NCBI RefSeq assembly: GCF_003388735.1
Contig: NZ_QUBQ01000004.1
Coordinates: 372,001-436,000 of the forward strand
Direction: 5' to 3'
Length of the DNA stretch: 64,000 bases
DNA from: Paenibacillus paeoniae
GTDB taxonomy: Bacteria; Bacillota; Bacilli; Paenibacillales; Paenibacillaceae
Shown here: in pieces, positions 25,618 through 35,738 of the stretch
Layout of the letters: every line of letters begins with the position of its first letter
Numbering within the stretch: position 1 is the stretch's first letter
Made by a program: the position numbers and the translations under genes
The notes under the pieces: model-generated
Told to the model about the DNA's origin: nothing
The model's input: the letters and a program-made list of their open reading frames with translations, nothing else
Databases searched by the model: none

Positions 25618-26238
25618 TTAATATTTTTTCAGAATCTCCATCATTTGCTCATATTCCGACGTGTCGAGATGCTGTGCCATAATCTGTTGAACGCTCGTCA
25701 GCTCCTGCTCCGTAAGTCCTCCTTCCATATATTCAGAGATTTCCAGCCAAGACTCGGGAGGCAGCTTCATCATAAGCAATTCGAACAATTGCGCCTTATC
25801 TTCTTCACTCATTTCGCCCTTTACAGACTCGATATCATCGGTTTTCACCACCGTCTCAGTACCGTCAAGCCCCCCCTCGGTTCCCGTCGGGGCTCCTCCT
25901 TCAGCACTTCCGTCAGCAGGAGCATTGCCTTCACCGTTCCCTGAACCAGGCTCCTCCTGGATCCCGCCGAACACTTCCTCGACATCCGGCTCTGATCCGC
26001 TATTTACGCTGCCGTTCTCTTGGTCTATACCAGAGGTTAATAGGGGATCGCTGCCCCATAGCTTGCCCCATACGCCGGACATCGCTATTGGCGGCACCTC
26101 GATAGGCAATTCAAACTGCTTCAGCACCGACTCGACATAACTGGTCACAATATAACCCGTCGTCCAGATCGACAAAAAGCTAATCATAAGTCCTGCTGCC
26201 ACGATCTTGCCAATCCAGGCCAAGCTCTTCACTATCAT
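25618..26238 (-). CDS. Membrane-anchored hypothetical protein
   Basis: 206 aa. An N-terminal membrane segment (IGKIVAAGLMISFLSIWTTG, about residues 9-28), then a low-complexity Gly/Glu/Ser linker (GSGNGEGNAPADGSAEGG) and a helical C-terminal domain (SEEDKAQLFELLMMKLPPES, then YEQMMEILKKY). Found between purA and the M23 peptidase; no function known. The linker is probably disordered and extracytoplasmic. Confidence 0.6.
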   Translation of the reverse strand: MIVKSLAWIGKIVAAGLMISFLSIWTTGYIVTSYVESVLKQFELPIEVPPIAMSGVWGKLWGSDPLLTSGIDQENGSVNSGSEPDVEEVFGGIQEEPGSGNGEGNAPADGSAEGGAPTGTEGGLDGTETVVKTDDIESVKGEMSEEDKAQLFELLMMKLPPESWLEISEYMEGGLTEQELTSVQQIMAQHLDTSEYEQMMEILKKY

Positions 26239-26323
26239 TCACCCTCAACTCCTATCCTATCTACCATTATGGTCAAGGATGAAGAGAGGCATTCCTTCCA
26301 AGCGTAAAGCTGGACAAAAAAAC

Positions 26324-26350
26324 AGCGCCCCGGATTGCTCCGAGGCGCTA
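26324..26350 (-). terminator. Intrinsic terminator of purA
   Basis: AGCGCCCCGG and CCGAGGCGCT form the stem; on the minus strand TTTTTTTG follows. It lies 16 bp after the purA stop. Confidence 0.85.
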
Positions 26351-26365
26351 CATAAGTAAGGGAAA

Positions 26366-27652
26366 TTATTCGTAGATTGGGCGAACCGGATTCGTCTGCT
26401 CACGGTTGCGGCCGACCGAGAAGATGGCAATAGGAATGCCTGTCAACTCAGAGACACGATTCAAGTAGTTCAGCGTATTCTGCGGAAGGTCTTCCAGCTT
26501 CTTCGCCTCGGAGATATCCTCGGACCAGCCTGGATATTCTTCGTATACCGCTTCACACTCCGACAGCATCTTCAGGCTTGCCGGATAATGCTCGATGATT
26601 TCCCCGCGGTACTTGTAGCCCGTACAGATCTTCACTGTATCCAGACCTGACAATACGTCCAGAGAGTTCAAGGACAGACCCGTAATGCCGCTTACGCGGC
26701 GTGCGTGACGAACCACCACCGTGTCGAACCAGCCCACGCGGCGCGGACGGCCTGTAACCGTGCCGTACTCATGGCCTTTGTCACGGATGATTTGGCCGAT
26801 CTCGTTATCCTGCTCAGTCGGGAACGGGCCATCGCCTACACGTGTTGTGTAAGCCTTTGCCACGCCGATTACTTGCTGAATCTTGGATGGACCTACGCCG
26901 GAACCGATACATACGCCGCCTGCGGACGGATTCGAGGACGTAACGAACGGATAGGTTCCTTGGTCGATATCGAGCATGACACCTTGCGCTCCCTCGAACA
27001 GCACCTTTTGGCCCGCATCAATTGCATCATTCAACACGACAGACGTGTCCGTAACGTATGGACGCAGAATCTCTGCGAAGCCAAGATAGTCGCTCACGAT
27101 TTGGTCTGCGTCAAGCGGCTCGCCGCCGTACACTTGCTGGATCAGATGGTTCTTCTCCACGATTACACTGCGCACGCGAGACTCGAATTCCTCCGCATCC
27201 ATCAGATCGCTGATACGGATACCGTTGCGCGCCGCTTTGTCCATATAACAAGGGCCAATGCCTTTGCGTGTAGTGCCGATTTTATTATCGCCTTTGCGGT
27301 CTTCTTCCAAGGCGTCAAGAATCAGGTGATACGGCATGATGACATGCGCGCGATCACTGATTTTCAGATTCGTTGTCGAAAAGCCATTGTCATGGATATA
27401 GTTAATTTCGTCAATCAGCGCTTCTGGATTGATGACCATTCCGTTGCCGATGACGCAAGTTTTATCATGGTTAAAGATGCCCGATGGGATCATCGTCAGC
27501 TTATACTTTTTGTTCCCGATGAGAATGGTGTGTCCGGCGTTGTTTCCTCCTTGGTAACGAGCAACAACGTCAGCTCCCTCTGCTAGGAAGTCGGTGATTT
27601 TGCCTTTTCCTTCGTCTCCCCATTGCGTACCGACTACAACTACCGTAGACAT
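26366..27652 (-). CDS. purA: Adenylosuccinate synthetase
   Basis: 428 aa from the second ATG (27652), since GGGGG stands 7 bases before it. It converts IMP, aspartate and GTP to adenylosuccinate, the first step of AMP synthesis. [19 protein letters not shown] is the GTP-binding loop with catalytic Asp; the IMP loop GNNAGHTIL and the C-terminal [12 protein letters not shown] complete the picture. A 158-bp gap with no clear hairpin precedes it; dnaB lies upstream on the same strand. Confidence 0.97.
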   Translation of the reverse strand: MSTVVVVGTQWGDEGKGKITDFLAEGADVVARYQGGNNAGHTILIGNKKYKLTMIPSGIFNHDKTCVIGNGMVINPEALIDEINYIHDNGFSTTNLKISDRAHVIMPYHLILDALEEDRKGDNKIGTTRKGIGPCYMDKAARNGIRISDLMDAEEFESRVRSVIVEKNHLIQQVYGGEPLDADQIVSDYLGFAEILRPYVTDTSVVLNDAIDAGQKVLFEGAQGVMLDIDQGTYPFVTSSNPSAGGVCIGSGVGPSKIQQVIGVAKAYTTRVGDGPFPTEQDNEIGQIIRDKGHEYGTVTGRPRRVGWFDTVVVRHARRVSGITGLSLNSLDVLSGLDTVKICTGYKYRGEIIEHYPASLKMLSECEAVYEEYPGWSEDISEAKKLEDLPQNTLNYLNRVSELTGIPIAIFSVGRNREQTNPVRPIYE

Positions 27653-27817
27653 AATCATACCCCCGTCCGATGTTTTCGAACATCGAAAATTACCGTCCCT
27701 GTAGCTCCTTTAACGCGGCGCTCGCCAGAAGACAGCAATATTAGTGTAGCAGTCTCCCCTTCAGAAGTCAAACGAAAAACGAACAATTGCACAGTCACTC
27801 ATGCAATTGTTCGGATA

Positions 27818-29179
27818 TTACGAGGCTTGCGACGGATCCTGATGGGTTCGGTCCAAGCTTACGAATTTATTGTAGTTTTTGAGGAACACCAGCTCGACGG
27901 TGCCGACCGGACCGTTACGCTGCTTGGCGATGATGATCTCGATGATGTTCTTCTTCTCCGATTCCTTATCATAGTAGTCGTCCCGATACAGGAACGATAC
28001 GATGTCGGCATCCTGCTCGATCGAGCCGGATTCCCTAAGGTCGGACATCATCGGACGCTTGTCCTGCCGCTGCTCAACGCCCCGACTAAGCTGCGACAGT
28101 GCGATGACGGGAACTTCCAATTCACGCGCAATCTGCTTCAGCGTACGGGAAATCTCGGATACTTCCTGTTGGCGATTCTCGCCAGCCTTGCCGCGTCCCT
28201 GAATGAGCTGCAAGTAGTCGATCAGGATCATGCCAAGTCCGCGTTCCTTCTTCAACCTACGGCACTTCGCGCGAATGTCGGCGACGGTAATGCCCGGCGT
28301 ATCATCGATGAAAATTTGCGCCTCCGATAAGGCCCCTATCGCCATCGTCAGCTTCTCCCAGTCGTCGCCTTCCAGGTTACCTGTCCGCATCCGCGTCGCA
28401 TCGACGTTCGCTTCGGCGCAGATCATCCGCTGTACAAGCTGTGCCGCTGACATCTCCAGGGAGAAGATCGCGACAGTCTCCTTCGCTCTGACGCCAACGT
28501 TCTGAGCGATATTCAGTGCGAAGGCGGTCTTGCCGACGGAAGGACGGGCCGCAACAATGATAAGGTCGCTTCGCTGGAAGCCAGCCGTCATTCGATCGAG
28601 ATCGACGAAGCCCGACGGAATGCCGGACGTGCCGCCCTTGTTGGCATATAGAAACTCGACCTTCTCGAATACTTCCATCAATACGTCTCGAATGGAGATA
28701 AAGCCGCTGCTGGAGCGCCGGTTGGAGATTTCAAGAATCTTCTTCTCCGCGTCGCTTAGCAGGACGCCGACATCTTCAGCGTTGGCATAACCATCGGTGA
28801 CGATATTGGTTGCGGTACGTATGAGGCGCCGCAGCATCGATTTCTCTTCGACGATCTGGGCGTAATAATCGACGTTTGCCGCTGTAGGTACAGCATTGGC
28901 CAGCTTCGCCAAGTAGCTGACGCCGCCGATCTCCTCCAACAGTCCTTGATCCTGGAGATGCGCCGTAAGCGTGACCAGATCGACCGGTTGGCTGCTCTCG
29001 CCCAGCTCAATCATGGCTTCGTAAATTCGTTGATGTCCGCTGCTATAAAAATCCTCGCTCCGAATCCGCTCCATCGCCGTAATTAACGCTTCCGGCTGAA
29101 GCAGAATCGCACCAATGACCGCTTGCTCCGCTTCCATGTTTTGCGGCGGAACCCGGTCGAACATCGGCTCCATACTCAT
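27818..29179 (-). CDS. dnaB: Replicative DNA helicase
   Basis: 453 aa from the ATG at 29179 (AAAGGAGAGG 8 bases upstream), a shorter start than the full open frame. It unwinds DNA at the fork (called DnaC in Bacillus). The N-terminal domain starts VPPQNMEAEQAVIGAILL; the RecA-like core has Walker A ARPSVGKTAFALN (about 214-226), Walker B LILIDYLQLIQ and C-terminal SDLRESGSIEQDADIV. Position next to rplI matches Bacillus. Confidence 0.97.
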   Translation of the reverse strand: MSMEPMFDRVPPQNMEAEQAVIGAILLQPEALITAMERIRSEDFYSSGHQRIYEAMIELGESSQPVDLVTLTAHLQDQGLLEEIGGVSYLAKLANAVPTAANVDYYAQIVEEKSMLRRLIRTATNIVTDGYANAEDVGVLLSDAEKKILEISNRRSSSGFISIRDVLMEVFEKVEFLYANKGGTSGIPSGFVDLDRMTAGFQRSDLIIVAARPSVGKTAFALNIAQNVGVRAKETVAIFSLEMSAAQLVQRMICAEANVDATRMRTGNLEGDDWEKLTMAIGALSEAQIFIDDTPGITVADIRAKCRRLKKERGLGMILIDYLQLIQGRGKAGENRQQEVSEISRTLKQIARELEVPVIALSQLSRGVEQRQDKRPMMSDLRESGSIEQDADIVSFLYRDDYYDKESEKKNIIEIIIAKQRNGPVGTVELVFLKNYNKFVSLDRTHQDPSQAS

Positions 29180-29267
29180 CGTGCGCCTCTCCTTTCGTTT
29201 GTATGCATAGATGTCATTAAAAGTGATAAGTTCATAGTTCAAAACCATGCTCTACGCCGTAACACTG

Positions 29268-29396
29268 CGAGAGGGGATCGTTCCTCCGATCGCTGTTGTA
29301 GACGGATTCTTTCTATTATCCTAACCCGCCAAGCGGTTAGAATCCGTCTACAAAGGCGAACACTCCGTTTCTCCAGAACGATTCCCCTCTCTCCGC
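29268..29396. repeat. Long nested inverted repeat between rplI and dnaB
   Basis: Outer arms GAGAGGGGATCGTTC (29270-29284) and GAACGATTCCCCTCTC (29376-29391). Inner arms TGTAGACGGATTCT (29297-29310) and AGAATCCGTCTACA (29339-29352), with CTAACC/GGTTAG closer to the loop. The whole can fold as one hairpin of about 125 nt on either strand. It may be a MITE-like element, a processed RNA or a regulatory leader of dnaB. Nothing else fills this 247-bp gap. Confidence 0.6.
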
Positions 29397-29495
29397 TCAT
29401 ACGCGCAGAACACCCCTTACAATTAAGAATGAAGCCCAATACTCAGGCTTCAACTTAATTGAAAATGGATTTTAACCCCCCTATCGTATCCAGCC

Positions 29496-29939
29496 TTATT
29501 CCTCGGCTGTCTGGATGTTTAGCTTCGCTTTCACTTCCGGGTGAAGCTTAACCGGTACTTGTGTAACGCCGAGCGTGCGGATTGGCTCATCCAGCTCGAT
29601 TTTGCGTTTGTCGATTTTAACACCTTTCGCTGCCAGCGCTTCAGCGATTTGCTTGCTTGTGATGGCCCCGAACAAGCGGCCGCCTTCTCCGGCTTTCGCT
29701 TTGACGACAATGGTCATCTCTTCCAGACGCTTGCCTAGTGCCTCTGCATCTTCTTTTTCCTTCTGCTTGCGCTTTTCTTCAGAAGCATTCTGAACCTCAA
29801 GCGTCTTCAGGTTGCCGTCCGATGCCAGCTTCGCCAGTCCCTTCGGAAGCAAGAAGTTGCGTACATAGCCCTCCGACAGATCCTTTACTTGACCCTTTTT
29901 CCCTTGGCCCTTCACGTCTTGCAAGAAGATTACTTTCAT
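29496..29939 (-). CDS. rplI: 50S ribosomal protein bL9
   Basis: 147 aa, full length. [19 protein letters not shown] then [13 protein letters not shown] is the bL9 N-domain; a long charged helix ([20 protein letters not shown]) links to the C-domain. bL9 binds 23S rRNA at the base of L1 and helps fidelity. It overlaps gdpP by 4 bases, so they are translationally coupled. Confidence 0.97.
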   Translation of the reverse strand: MKVIFLQDVKGQGKKGQVKDLSEGYVRNFLLPKGLAKLASDGNLKTLEVQNASEEKRKQKEKEDAEALGKRLEEMTIVVKAKAGEGGRLFGAITSKQIAEALAAKGVKIDKRKIELDEPIRTLGVTQVPVKLHPEVKAKLNIQTAEE

Positions 29940-31897
29940 TCGAATAACCCCTCTTCCGATTCAATTTGTTCGAGAATAGCCTTCAGCTTGACCGCTGCCT
30001 CTTCGACAGTGCCCTCCAACTGGGCTGCCGCATTCGTCAGATGACCGCCGCCGCCCATTCGCTCCATGACGACCTGTACATTCATGCCGCCAAGCGAACG
30101 CGCACTTATGCCGATTAAGCCATCCTGTCTCTGTCCGATGACGAAAGACGCCAAGATGTCCGTCATATTCAGCAGCGTATCTGCTGATTGTGCAATTAAT
30201 AACTGCGAGTTTTTCCTGCCGCCCTCTACGACGGCTATAGCGACATGATCATACAATATCTGTGCATGCTTTATAATTTCGGCTTTGTTCACGTAGCCCT
30301 CAAGATCCTCCTGAAGCATCCGCTGGATCATCATCGTATCTGCGCCATTCCGCCGCAGGAAGGATGCCGCTTCGAACGTCCTCGCCCCCGTCCGGAGCGA
30401 GAAGCTCTTCGTGTCCACAGTAATGCCTGCCAAGAGTGAGGTCGCCTCGCGAATATCAAGCACGATTCGGTCATGAATATATTGCAATAGCTCCGTCACC
30501 AACTCGCAAGTAGATGACGCGTACGGCTCCATGTAGACCAGAATCGCATTGGAGATGAATTCCTCGCCGCGGCGATGATGGTCGATGACAACGATTCGGT
30601 CCGTCTGTGCCAGGAGCTTGGGCTCCTTCACCATAGACGCCTTATGCGTGTCTACGACAATCGCAAGCGATTGAGGCGTCATGAGCGCCATAGCCTGCTC
30701 CGGCGATACGAACCGCTTCGACAGCTTCTCGTCCTCCCGGATCAGCTCCATCATCTTCTCGATGGAGGAGTTGACACCCTCCAGCACGATATAAGCTTCC
30801 TTACCGAAGAGCTGAGCTGCCTTGAGCACGCCGATCGCTGCGCCGATAGCGTCCATATCCGGCAGCTTATGCCCCATAATGACGACATTGTGACTCTCTC
30901 GGATCAAGTCTCGCAGCGCATGAGCGACTACTCTGGCACGGACGCGCGTCCGCTTCTCTACTGCATTGGTCTTGCCGCCGTAGAAGGATTGCCTGCTGCC
31001 GACCTTCACCGCTGCCTGATCGCCGCCGCGTCCAAGCGCGATATCAAGGCTCATGTGCGCCCACTGGCCAAGCTCCACGATCTGCTCGGCGCCTGCGGCG
31101 AAGCCGATGCTGAGCGTGACCGGAATCTTCTGCTCGCCTGTCATCTCGCGCACTTCGTCCAGAATGACAAAACGAGAATGCTCAAGCTGACGCAGTGTCT
31201 TCTGATCGGTAATCAGAATGAAGCGGTCGGATGTGACCCGCTTGAGATAGATCTTATACTTCTGTGCCCATTCCGTAATCTCTGTCGTGACCTTGGAGAG
31301 AAGGGTGCCGCGCTGATGGTCGTCCAGACCTTGCGTCACTTCCTCCAGGTTATCGATCATCACAACGCCGATCGACAGCTTTTCGTCTTCATACTTGCGA
31401 CCGAGCTGCCATAGATCGGTCACGTTCTTTACGTATAGAATACGCTCCTTGGGCCGGAAGATGAGCTGATACATATGCGTGCCGACCGCAGCCTCCACCG
31501 TACCTTCGCGATCCTTGGCGTGCTGAAGCGTCGGGAACAACTCCGTAAGCGGCACGCCGATCAAAGAATCCTTCTCCATCAGCTGCGAGATATACGGATT
31601 ATGCCATTCCACCGTGCGCTCTTCATTATAGATAATAATGCCGAACGGCAACTCGCTTATCACGTCGTTGCCGCCTTTCTTCACCCGGTACGACAACGTG
31701 CCGAGGTACGTCTTCAAGTCTTTGCGGAACGATCGTTCCGCAAAGAAAGTATAGACCGCTATTCCGATTGTCACAATCAATGAAGCAAGACCGATCATCC
31801 ACTGGAACCAGGCAAGCAGGGCTGACATAAGCAGCATGGCTCCTAGAGCCGCCGCATGGTGCATTCCGTGCCATCTGGTTATTAAAAACTTAGGCAT
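29936..31897 (-). CDS. gdpP: Cyclic-di-AMP phosphodiesterase
   Basis: 653 aa. Two N-terminal membrane segments ([20 protein letters not shown] and [18 protein letters not shown]), a PAS domain ([18 protein letters not shown]), a degenerate GGDEF and a C-terminal DHH-DHHA1 phosphodiesterase with [34 protein letters not shown] and [12 protein letters not shown]. It hydrolyses c-di-AMP and so affects potassium and wall homeostasis. Interesting in this window because KtrAB, a typical c-di-AMP target, is 10 kb away. Confidence 0.96.
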   Translation of the reverse strand: MPKFLITRWHGMHHAAALGAMLLMSALLAWFQWMIGLASLIVTIGIAVYTFFAERSFRKDLKTYLGTLSYRVKKGGNDVISELPFGIIIYNEERTVEWHNPYISQLMEKDSLIGVPLTELFPTLQHAKDREGTVEAAVGTHMYQLIFRPKERILYVKNVTDLWQLGRKYEDEKLSIGVVMIDNLEEVTQGLDDHQRGTLLSKVTTEITEWAQKYKIYLKRVTSDRFILITDQKTLRQLEHSRFVILDEVREMTGEQKIPVTLSIGFAAGAEQIVELGQWAHMSLDIALGRGGDQAAVKVGSRQSFYGGKTNAVEKRTRVRARVVAHALRDLIRESHNVVIMGHKLPDMDAIGAAIGVLKAAQLFGKEAYIVLEGVNSSIEKMMELIREDEKLSKRFVSPEQAMALMTPQSLAIVVDTHKASMVKEPKLLAQTDRIVVIDHHRRGEEFISNAILVYMEPYASSTCELVTELLQYIHDRIVLDIREATSLLAGITVDTKSFSLRTGARTFEAASFLRRNGADTMMIQRMLQEDLEGYVNKAEIIKHAQILYDHVAIAVVEGGRKNSQLLIAQSADTLLNMTDILASFVIGQRQDGLIGISARSLGGMNVQVVMERMGGGGHLTNAAAQLEGTVEEAAVKLKAILEQIESEEGLFE

Positions 31898-31915
31898 TTC
31901 CCATTCGCTCCCGTG

Positions 31916-32830
31916 CTATTGTTGTTTGGTAAACGACTTCCTGATCGGAAAGGCGGTATCCAGGACGCCAATCAAGCTAAGCGGCGGCAAAAGCAGCACT
32001 GGTATGGCGATAAGGATCGGAACGGCTTTGTTCCACTTCCTCTCATGTGCAATAAAGAAGAAGAAGCCAATCGCTTGAATCGCGAATACATAACTGAGCA
32101 ACGGCACCAAATTCAACAGCGCCACTGCGAGGTAGGAAACATCACCCGGCTTGATGAACAAGTCGATCACATACGCGATCAAATAATAGATCACCAGTAC
32201 GCGAGGCAGACGCCAGTCCTTCGCTTGCGGGAACGCCGGTACGTCAAGGCCGCTGCGAATAACCGCTCTGCGCGAGACATAATGCGAGAATACTGTGTAC
32301 ACAAATGCCAGGACAATAAAGGTAAGTGGGATCATATGGATGACCCTTTGAATAAGCAGATCTACAAAGTCCGCATTCCAACCAGATGCAAGCAGATTCT
32401 GCTCCTGCATGGAATCGAACGTCCCTCGAATGGTATTGCTCATTTCGTTAAGCAGAGAAACATTAAAGATCGACTGGAAAAGCACCAGCTCCAGCATCAG
32501 CAATGCCAGAATGACAATTGTAACCGTTCGAATCACTTTGGCCGCGGTCGCACCGCTTCTGTACAAATGCCCCATGACGATAGCCGGGACAAGGAAGAAC
32601 AAACCAATAATGAGAACAGCAGGACCTGCAATAAGGCCCGCAAGCAGCCATACAGGTATTAAGTGAAGCAAGAACGCTCCCCTAGACAGTGTCGTATAAA
32701 GCACCACATACGGAACCATCATGAGCAGTAATGCCGGTAAATTTAACAAAGGTACAGCCAGCAGCAGCAGTAGCAGGAACGCTGCCCCGCTCCACAGCAA
32801 GGGTTTCAACCCAGTCTTCAATCCGTTCAC
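31916..32830 (-). CDS. yybS: DUF2232 multi-pass membrane protein (YybS-like)
   Basis: 304 aa, 7-8 hydrophobic segments, beginning LLWSGAAFLLLLLLAVPLL and VPYVVLYTTLSRGAFLL. The start is uncertain: a GTG at 32830 has its AGAGG box too close, and a TTG 9 bases later (32821) has better spacing. Located directly upstream of gdpP, the same place as yybS in Bacillus. Function is not established. Confidence 0.8.
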   Translation of the reverse strand: MNGLKTGLKPLLWSGAAFLLLLLLAVPLLNLPALLLMMVPYVVLYTTLSRGAFLLHLIPVWLLAGLIAGPAVLIIGLFFLVPAIVMGHLYRSGATAAKVIRTVTIVILALLMLELVLFQSIFNVSLLNEMSNTIRGTFDSMQEQNLLASGWNADFVDLLIQRVIHMIPLTFIVLAFVYTVFSHYVSRRAVIRSGLDVPAFPQAKDWRLPRVLVIYYLIAYVIDLFIKPGDVSYLAVALLNLVPLLSYVFAIQAIGFFFFIAHERKWNKAVPILIAIPVLLLPPLSLIGVLDTAFPIRKSFTKQQ

Positions 32831-32978
32831 CTCTTAAGCCATTTCTAAGTTCTTGTGTTATGGAGACATTCATCCCTCATTATAGCACAAAAGAAAGTTC
32901 GCGTACGCATCCATGACGACCGCTCCATCAGGCTAAATTTCCCGGATCATAAGGGAAAGGACTCCCCCGCTGAATCAT

Positions 32979-33401
32979 TCAGATCCGTTGGGACAGTCCC
33001 TTCTGGCAATAATCAATTATTTCGCTTCTGCGTACAATGCCAATAAAGTGATCGCGATCGTCTACAACCGGCACAAAGTTCTGCACTTTGGCCAGGGAGA
33101 TCAAATCGTCCATGTTGGCATCAATATTCACCGTCTTATTGTTAATCCGCAGCGGTACGTCGATCAGCTTCACCTTGTAGGAGCCCTCAAACGTCAGGTC
33201 GGAGCGGCTCTTCATGAACCATAACAAGTCTCCTTCTGTGACCGTGCCGATATATCCGCCATCTTCATTAATGATGGGAACGGCAGAATAGCGGTGATAT
33301 TCCATGCGCTCCAGCGCCTGTCTGAGTGTCGCGTCATGCGGTAGACATACAACCTCATGCTTAGGCAGCAGGAAAAAGGCAATATTCATCCTTCCATTCA
33401 C
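32979..33401 (-). CDS. CBS-domain pair protein
   Basis: 140 aa with two CBS motifs: HRYSAVPIINEDGGYIGTVT and FVPVVDDRDHFIGIVRRSEI. The start region reads MNGRMNIAFFLLPKHEVV; a GGAG box precedes the first ATG, and the second ATG (33389) is possible. It overlaps the LCP gene by 4 bases. CBS pairs bind adenine nucleotides, and some Firmicute versions bind c-di-AMP, which suits proximity to gdpP. This role is an inference. Confidence 0.8.
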   Translation of the reverse strand: MNGRMNIAFFLLPKHEVVCLPHDATLRQALERMEYHRYSAVPIINEDGGYIGTVTEGDLLWFMKSRSDLTFEGSYKVKLIDVPLRINNKTVNIDANMDDLISLAKVQNFVPVVDDRDHFIGIVRRSEIIDYCQKGLSQRI

Positions 33402-34447
33402 TCCGTTTCATGCACCGACGACGCATTTGAGAGTACCTCTACCTCTTTCTTGATGTCATTATATTGGGGAGGAAGAATTAAGCTGCTCGTTTTGGTGTCG
33501 GCGTTCAACCAGTTTTTGATCATCAGTTGGACCTCAGCCAAGTCGTCTTCATTGGCAAAATAATACCAAGGACCTCTGGCCTCTAGCCTGTGGCCTTCGC
33601 CCAGAATCGTCTGACTGTACATATTGCGGTTCTTCGATTGCACGAGGCTCTGCGCCAGATCAATCAGCTTGCCCGGCTGCATATCCGTGCTGAAGTTCTC
33701 GCCCATGATGTCCAGAAGATCAGGAATCTTGCTCCATTGCTTCATCGCGGACGCCTTCTCTATCATAGCATGAAGGAACTGCTGCTGTCTCTCCGTACGG
33801 CTCATATCCCCGCCCGCATCCTCGCGGTAACGTACGAAGTTCAGCGCATCTTTGCCGTTGTACAGGTCTTGCCCGCCTTTGATCGTAAATTTCTCATGAT
33901 ACGGGTCCTTGTTCACCATATCGTGTTCAATCGGAAGCGCAATCCCGCCCATTGCGTCAATCGCCGCACGGAATCCCTCGAAGTTAATGGAAGCATAGTA
34001 ATTGACCGGCGCATCCAGGAACTTCTCGACCGTATCCATTGACATGCCCGCTCCGCCGAAGGCAAACGCGTGGTTGATCTTGTCTTTGCGGTCTCTGCCG
34101 GCAATATCCACATACATGTCCCGTGGGATCGACACAAGCAGCATGTTGCCGTCACTCGGACGGACGACCGTGTAGATCAGCGTATCCGACCGACCAATTT
34201 CATTGCCGCGTTGGTCTACGCCAAGCAGCAGCAATGAAAACGGATGTTGTTTGGTTTTGTCGACATTGACTGGTCTCGGCTCGCGTCCTTCAACCGGCTT
34301 ATACGTGTTCTCCAGCCGCTTCTCTACCTCACCCTGCAGAAACCAATCAAAGCCCATCATAGCAAGCGCACCGCGATTGAAGTAGGCCATTGATAAAATG
34401 ACGAGAGCAACTGCACTAATGATATAGGCCCGTTTATATTTCTTCAT
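33398..34447 (-). CDS. LCP-family wall polymer ligase
   Basis: 349 aa. One N-terminal membrane segment (AYIISAVALVILSMAYF) followed by the LytR-CpsA-Psr domain: FSLLLLGVDQRGNEIGRSDT, LLVSIPRDMYVD, KINHAFAFGG and LNFVRYREDAGGDMSRTERQ. LCP enzymes attach teichoic acids or related polymers to peptidoglycan using lipid-linked precursors. The small CBS protein is co-transcribed with it (4-base overlap). Confidence 0.93.
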   Translation of the reverse strand: MKKYKRAYIISAVALVILSMAYFNRGALAMMGFDWFLQGEVEKRLENTYKPVEGREPRPVNVDKTKQHPFSLLLLGVDQRGNEIGRSDTLIYTVVRPSDGNMLLVSIPRDMYVDIAGRDRKDKINHAFAFGGAGMSMDTVEKFLDAPVNYYASINFEGFRAAIDAMGGIALPIEHDMVNKDPYHEKFTIKGGQDLYNGKDALNFVRYREDAGGDMSRTERQQQFLHAMIEKASAMKQWSKIPDLLDIMGENFSTDMQPGKLIDLAQSLVQSKNRNMYSQTILGEGHRLEARGPWYYFANEDDLAEVQLMIKNWLNADTKTSSLILPPQYNDIKKEVEVLSNASSVHETE

Positions 34448-34668
34448 ATCCTACCATTCTCTCCATTCCGATATCTCTTTTTGTCGATGTAGTCATATAT
34501 ACCCCTTTTTATTCTAGACGAAGCAAAGTGCGCGCAGGTTACAAACCCGTAACAAATCGTTCGTTCCAATCTTGGGAGTCATTGGTATTGCGGTGAGTTC
34601 TATTGCTAGTCCTACCGGAATATATTGTTGACATAACAATGATGATCAGAAAGGGATGAACGTTCTCC

Positions 34669-35022
34669 ATGCAGCCCACTCAAGTCAATCCAGACCCGTC
34701 GTCGACCGGCCTGGACCCGAAAGTAGCCGCTTTGCTCTGTTATTTGGTCGGATTTATTACAGGGATTATCTTTTTGGCGATCGAGAAGCAAAGCCGGTTC
34801 GTCAAATTCCATGCCATGCAGTCTACTGCCGTCTTCGTCGTTCTGGTTGCCATTAATCTCATATTCGGCGTCATTCCGATCATTGGACTGCTAGTTTCCT
34901 TTATCCTCACGCCATTGACCTTCATACTATGGATCGCGCTTATGCTGCTTGCACTCCAGGGCAAGCTATTCAAGCTGCCTTATATCGGAGATTGGGCGGA
35001 ACAGCAAATTGGCAAATTTTAA
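34669..35022 (+). CDS. DUF4870 membrane protein
   Basis: 117 aa. Three or four hydrophobic helices (LLCYLVGFITGIIFLAIEKQ with RFVKFHAMQST, FVVLVAINLIFGVIPIIGLL, LTFILWIALMLLALQGKLF) are typical of the Tic20-like DUF4870 family. It stands alone on the plus strand between the LCP gene and the mrp operon. Function unknown. Confidence 0.8.
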   Translation: MQPTQVNPDPSSTGLDPKVAALLCYLVGFITGIIFLAIEKQSRFVKFHAMQSTAVFVVLVAINLIFGVIPIIGLLVSFILTPLTFILWIALMLLALQGKLFKLPYIGDWAEQQIGKF

Positions 35023-35057
35023 GCCCAGCCGTAACCGCGTATGCTTCACCTGATCGA

Positions 35058-35092
35058 AAAAGAGCAATCCGCACAGGATGCGAATTGCTCTT
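35058..35092. terminator. Shared terminator between DUF4870 and mrpG
   Basis: AAAGAGCAAT and ATTGCTCTTTTT form a stem with A and T tracts at both sides. It can terminate the plus-strand DUF4870 gene and the minus-strand mrp operon. Confidence 0.8.
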
Positions 35093-35119
35093 TTTATTAG
35101 TCTTTCGAAGGAATTGAGT

Positions 35120-35464
35120 CTACTTCATCCGTTTCGTATCCCTCTTCAGATCATCCTGCACACTGCCCTTCCAAAGCGGCACGCCGGAACGATAAGCTGC
35201 TCGTCCATTCAGATGTCCCGCTACGGGAGAAGCAATGAACACGAAGACGATGCCCAGCAGCAGCTTAATGCTGATATGATTCTCGAATAGCCAGTAGTAC
35301 AGAAATCCGCCGAACAGAATGAGCAATACACCCATCGTCGCGCTTTTCGTAGCGGCATGGGAGCGCAGATAAACATCAGGCAGCCGTATAAGTCCAAAGA
35401 CGCTAATGACGCAAACGACTGCTCCCAGCAATATGAGTATCCCGATCAGCCACTCACCGATCAT
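35120..35464 (-). CDS. mrpG: Na+/H+ antiporter subunit G
   Basis: 114 aa from the ATG at 35464; it overlaps mrpF by 11 bases, as is common in this operon. Membrane segments with GIFGLIRLPDVYLRSHAATK-type motif (here VFGLIRLPDVYLRSHAATKS) are diagnostic for MrpG. Last gene of the operon. Part of the multi-subunit Mrp complex that exports Na+ in exchange for H+. Confidence 0.95.
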   Translation of the reverse strand: MIGEWLIGILILLGAVVCVISVFGLIRLPDVYLRSHAATKSATMGVLLILFGGFLYYWLFENHISIKLLLGIVFVFIASPVAGHLNGRAAYRSGVPLWKGSVQDDLKRDTKRMK

Positions 35465-35738
35465 CCCCAGACTCAAGCACGACACCCCTTTCAATATATC
35501 TCGTAAACGCGATCGTTCCTATAAATGTAAGAATACCAAGCAGCAATACAATATCCAAGTAAGCTGTCGTTCTCAGCAGCACGCCAAGCACTGCAATCGT
35601 CGACAACAGCAGGATACCGATTGTATCAAGCGCTGCAATCCGATCCGATATAGACGGGCCTTTAAGCAGACGGTACAACGCGCCGAGAATCGCAAGCGAC
35701 AGCAGAACAAGAGAAGCTTGCAGTAAGCCGTCTATCAT
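35454..35738 (-). CDS. mrpF: Na+/H+ antiporter subunit F
   Basis: 94 aa, three hydrophobic segments (LLQASLVLLSLAILGALYRL, then DRIAALDTIGILLLSTIAVL, then YLDIVLLLGILTFIGTIAFT). RLLKGPSISDRIAALD is the typical MrpF motif. Overlaps mrpE by 4 bases. Confidence 0.95.
   Translation of the reverse strand: MIDGLLQASLVLLSLAILGALYRLLKGPSISDRIAALDTIGILLLSTIAVLGVLLRTTAYLDIVLLLGILTFIGTIAFTRYIERGVVLESGDDR

Noticed and set aside
26705..27586. 293-codon plus-strand frame over purA
   Set aside because: PurA motifs are complete on the minus strand; the plus frame has no family features.
32935..32950. Noc-binding site (ATTTCCCGGGAAAT)
   Set aside because: AATTTCCCGGATCATAA matches only one half of the palindrome.
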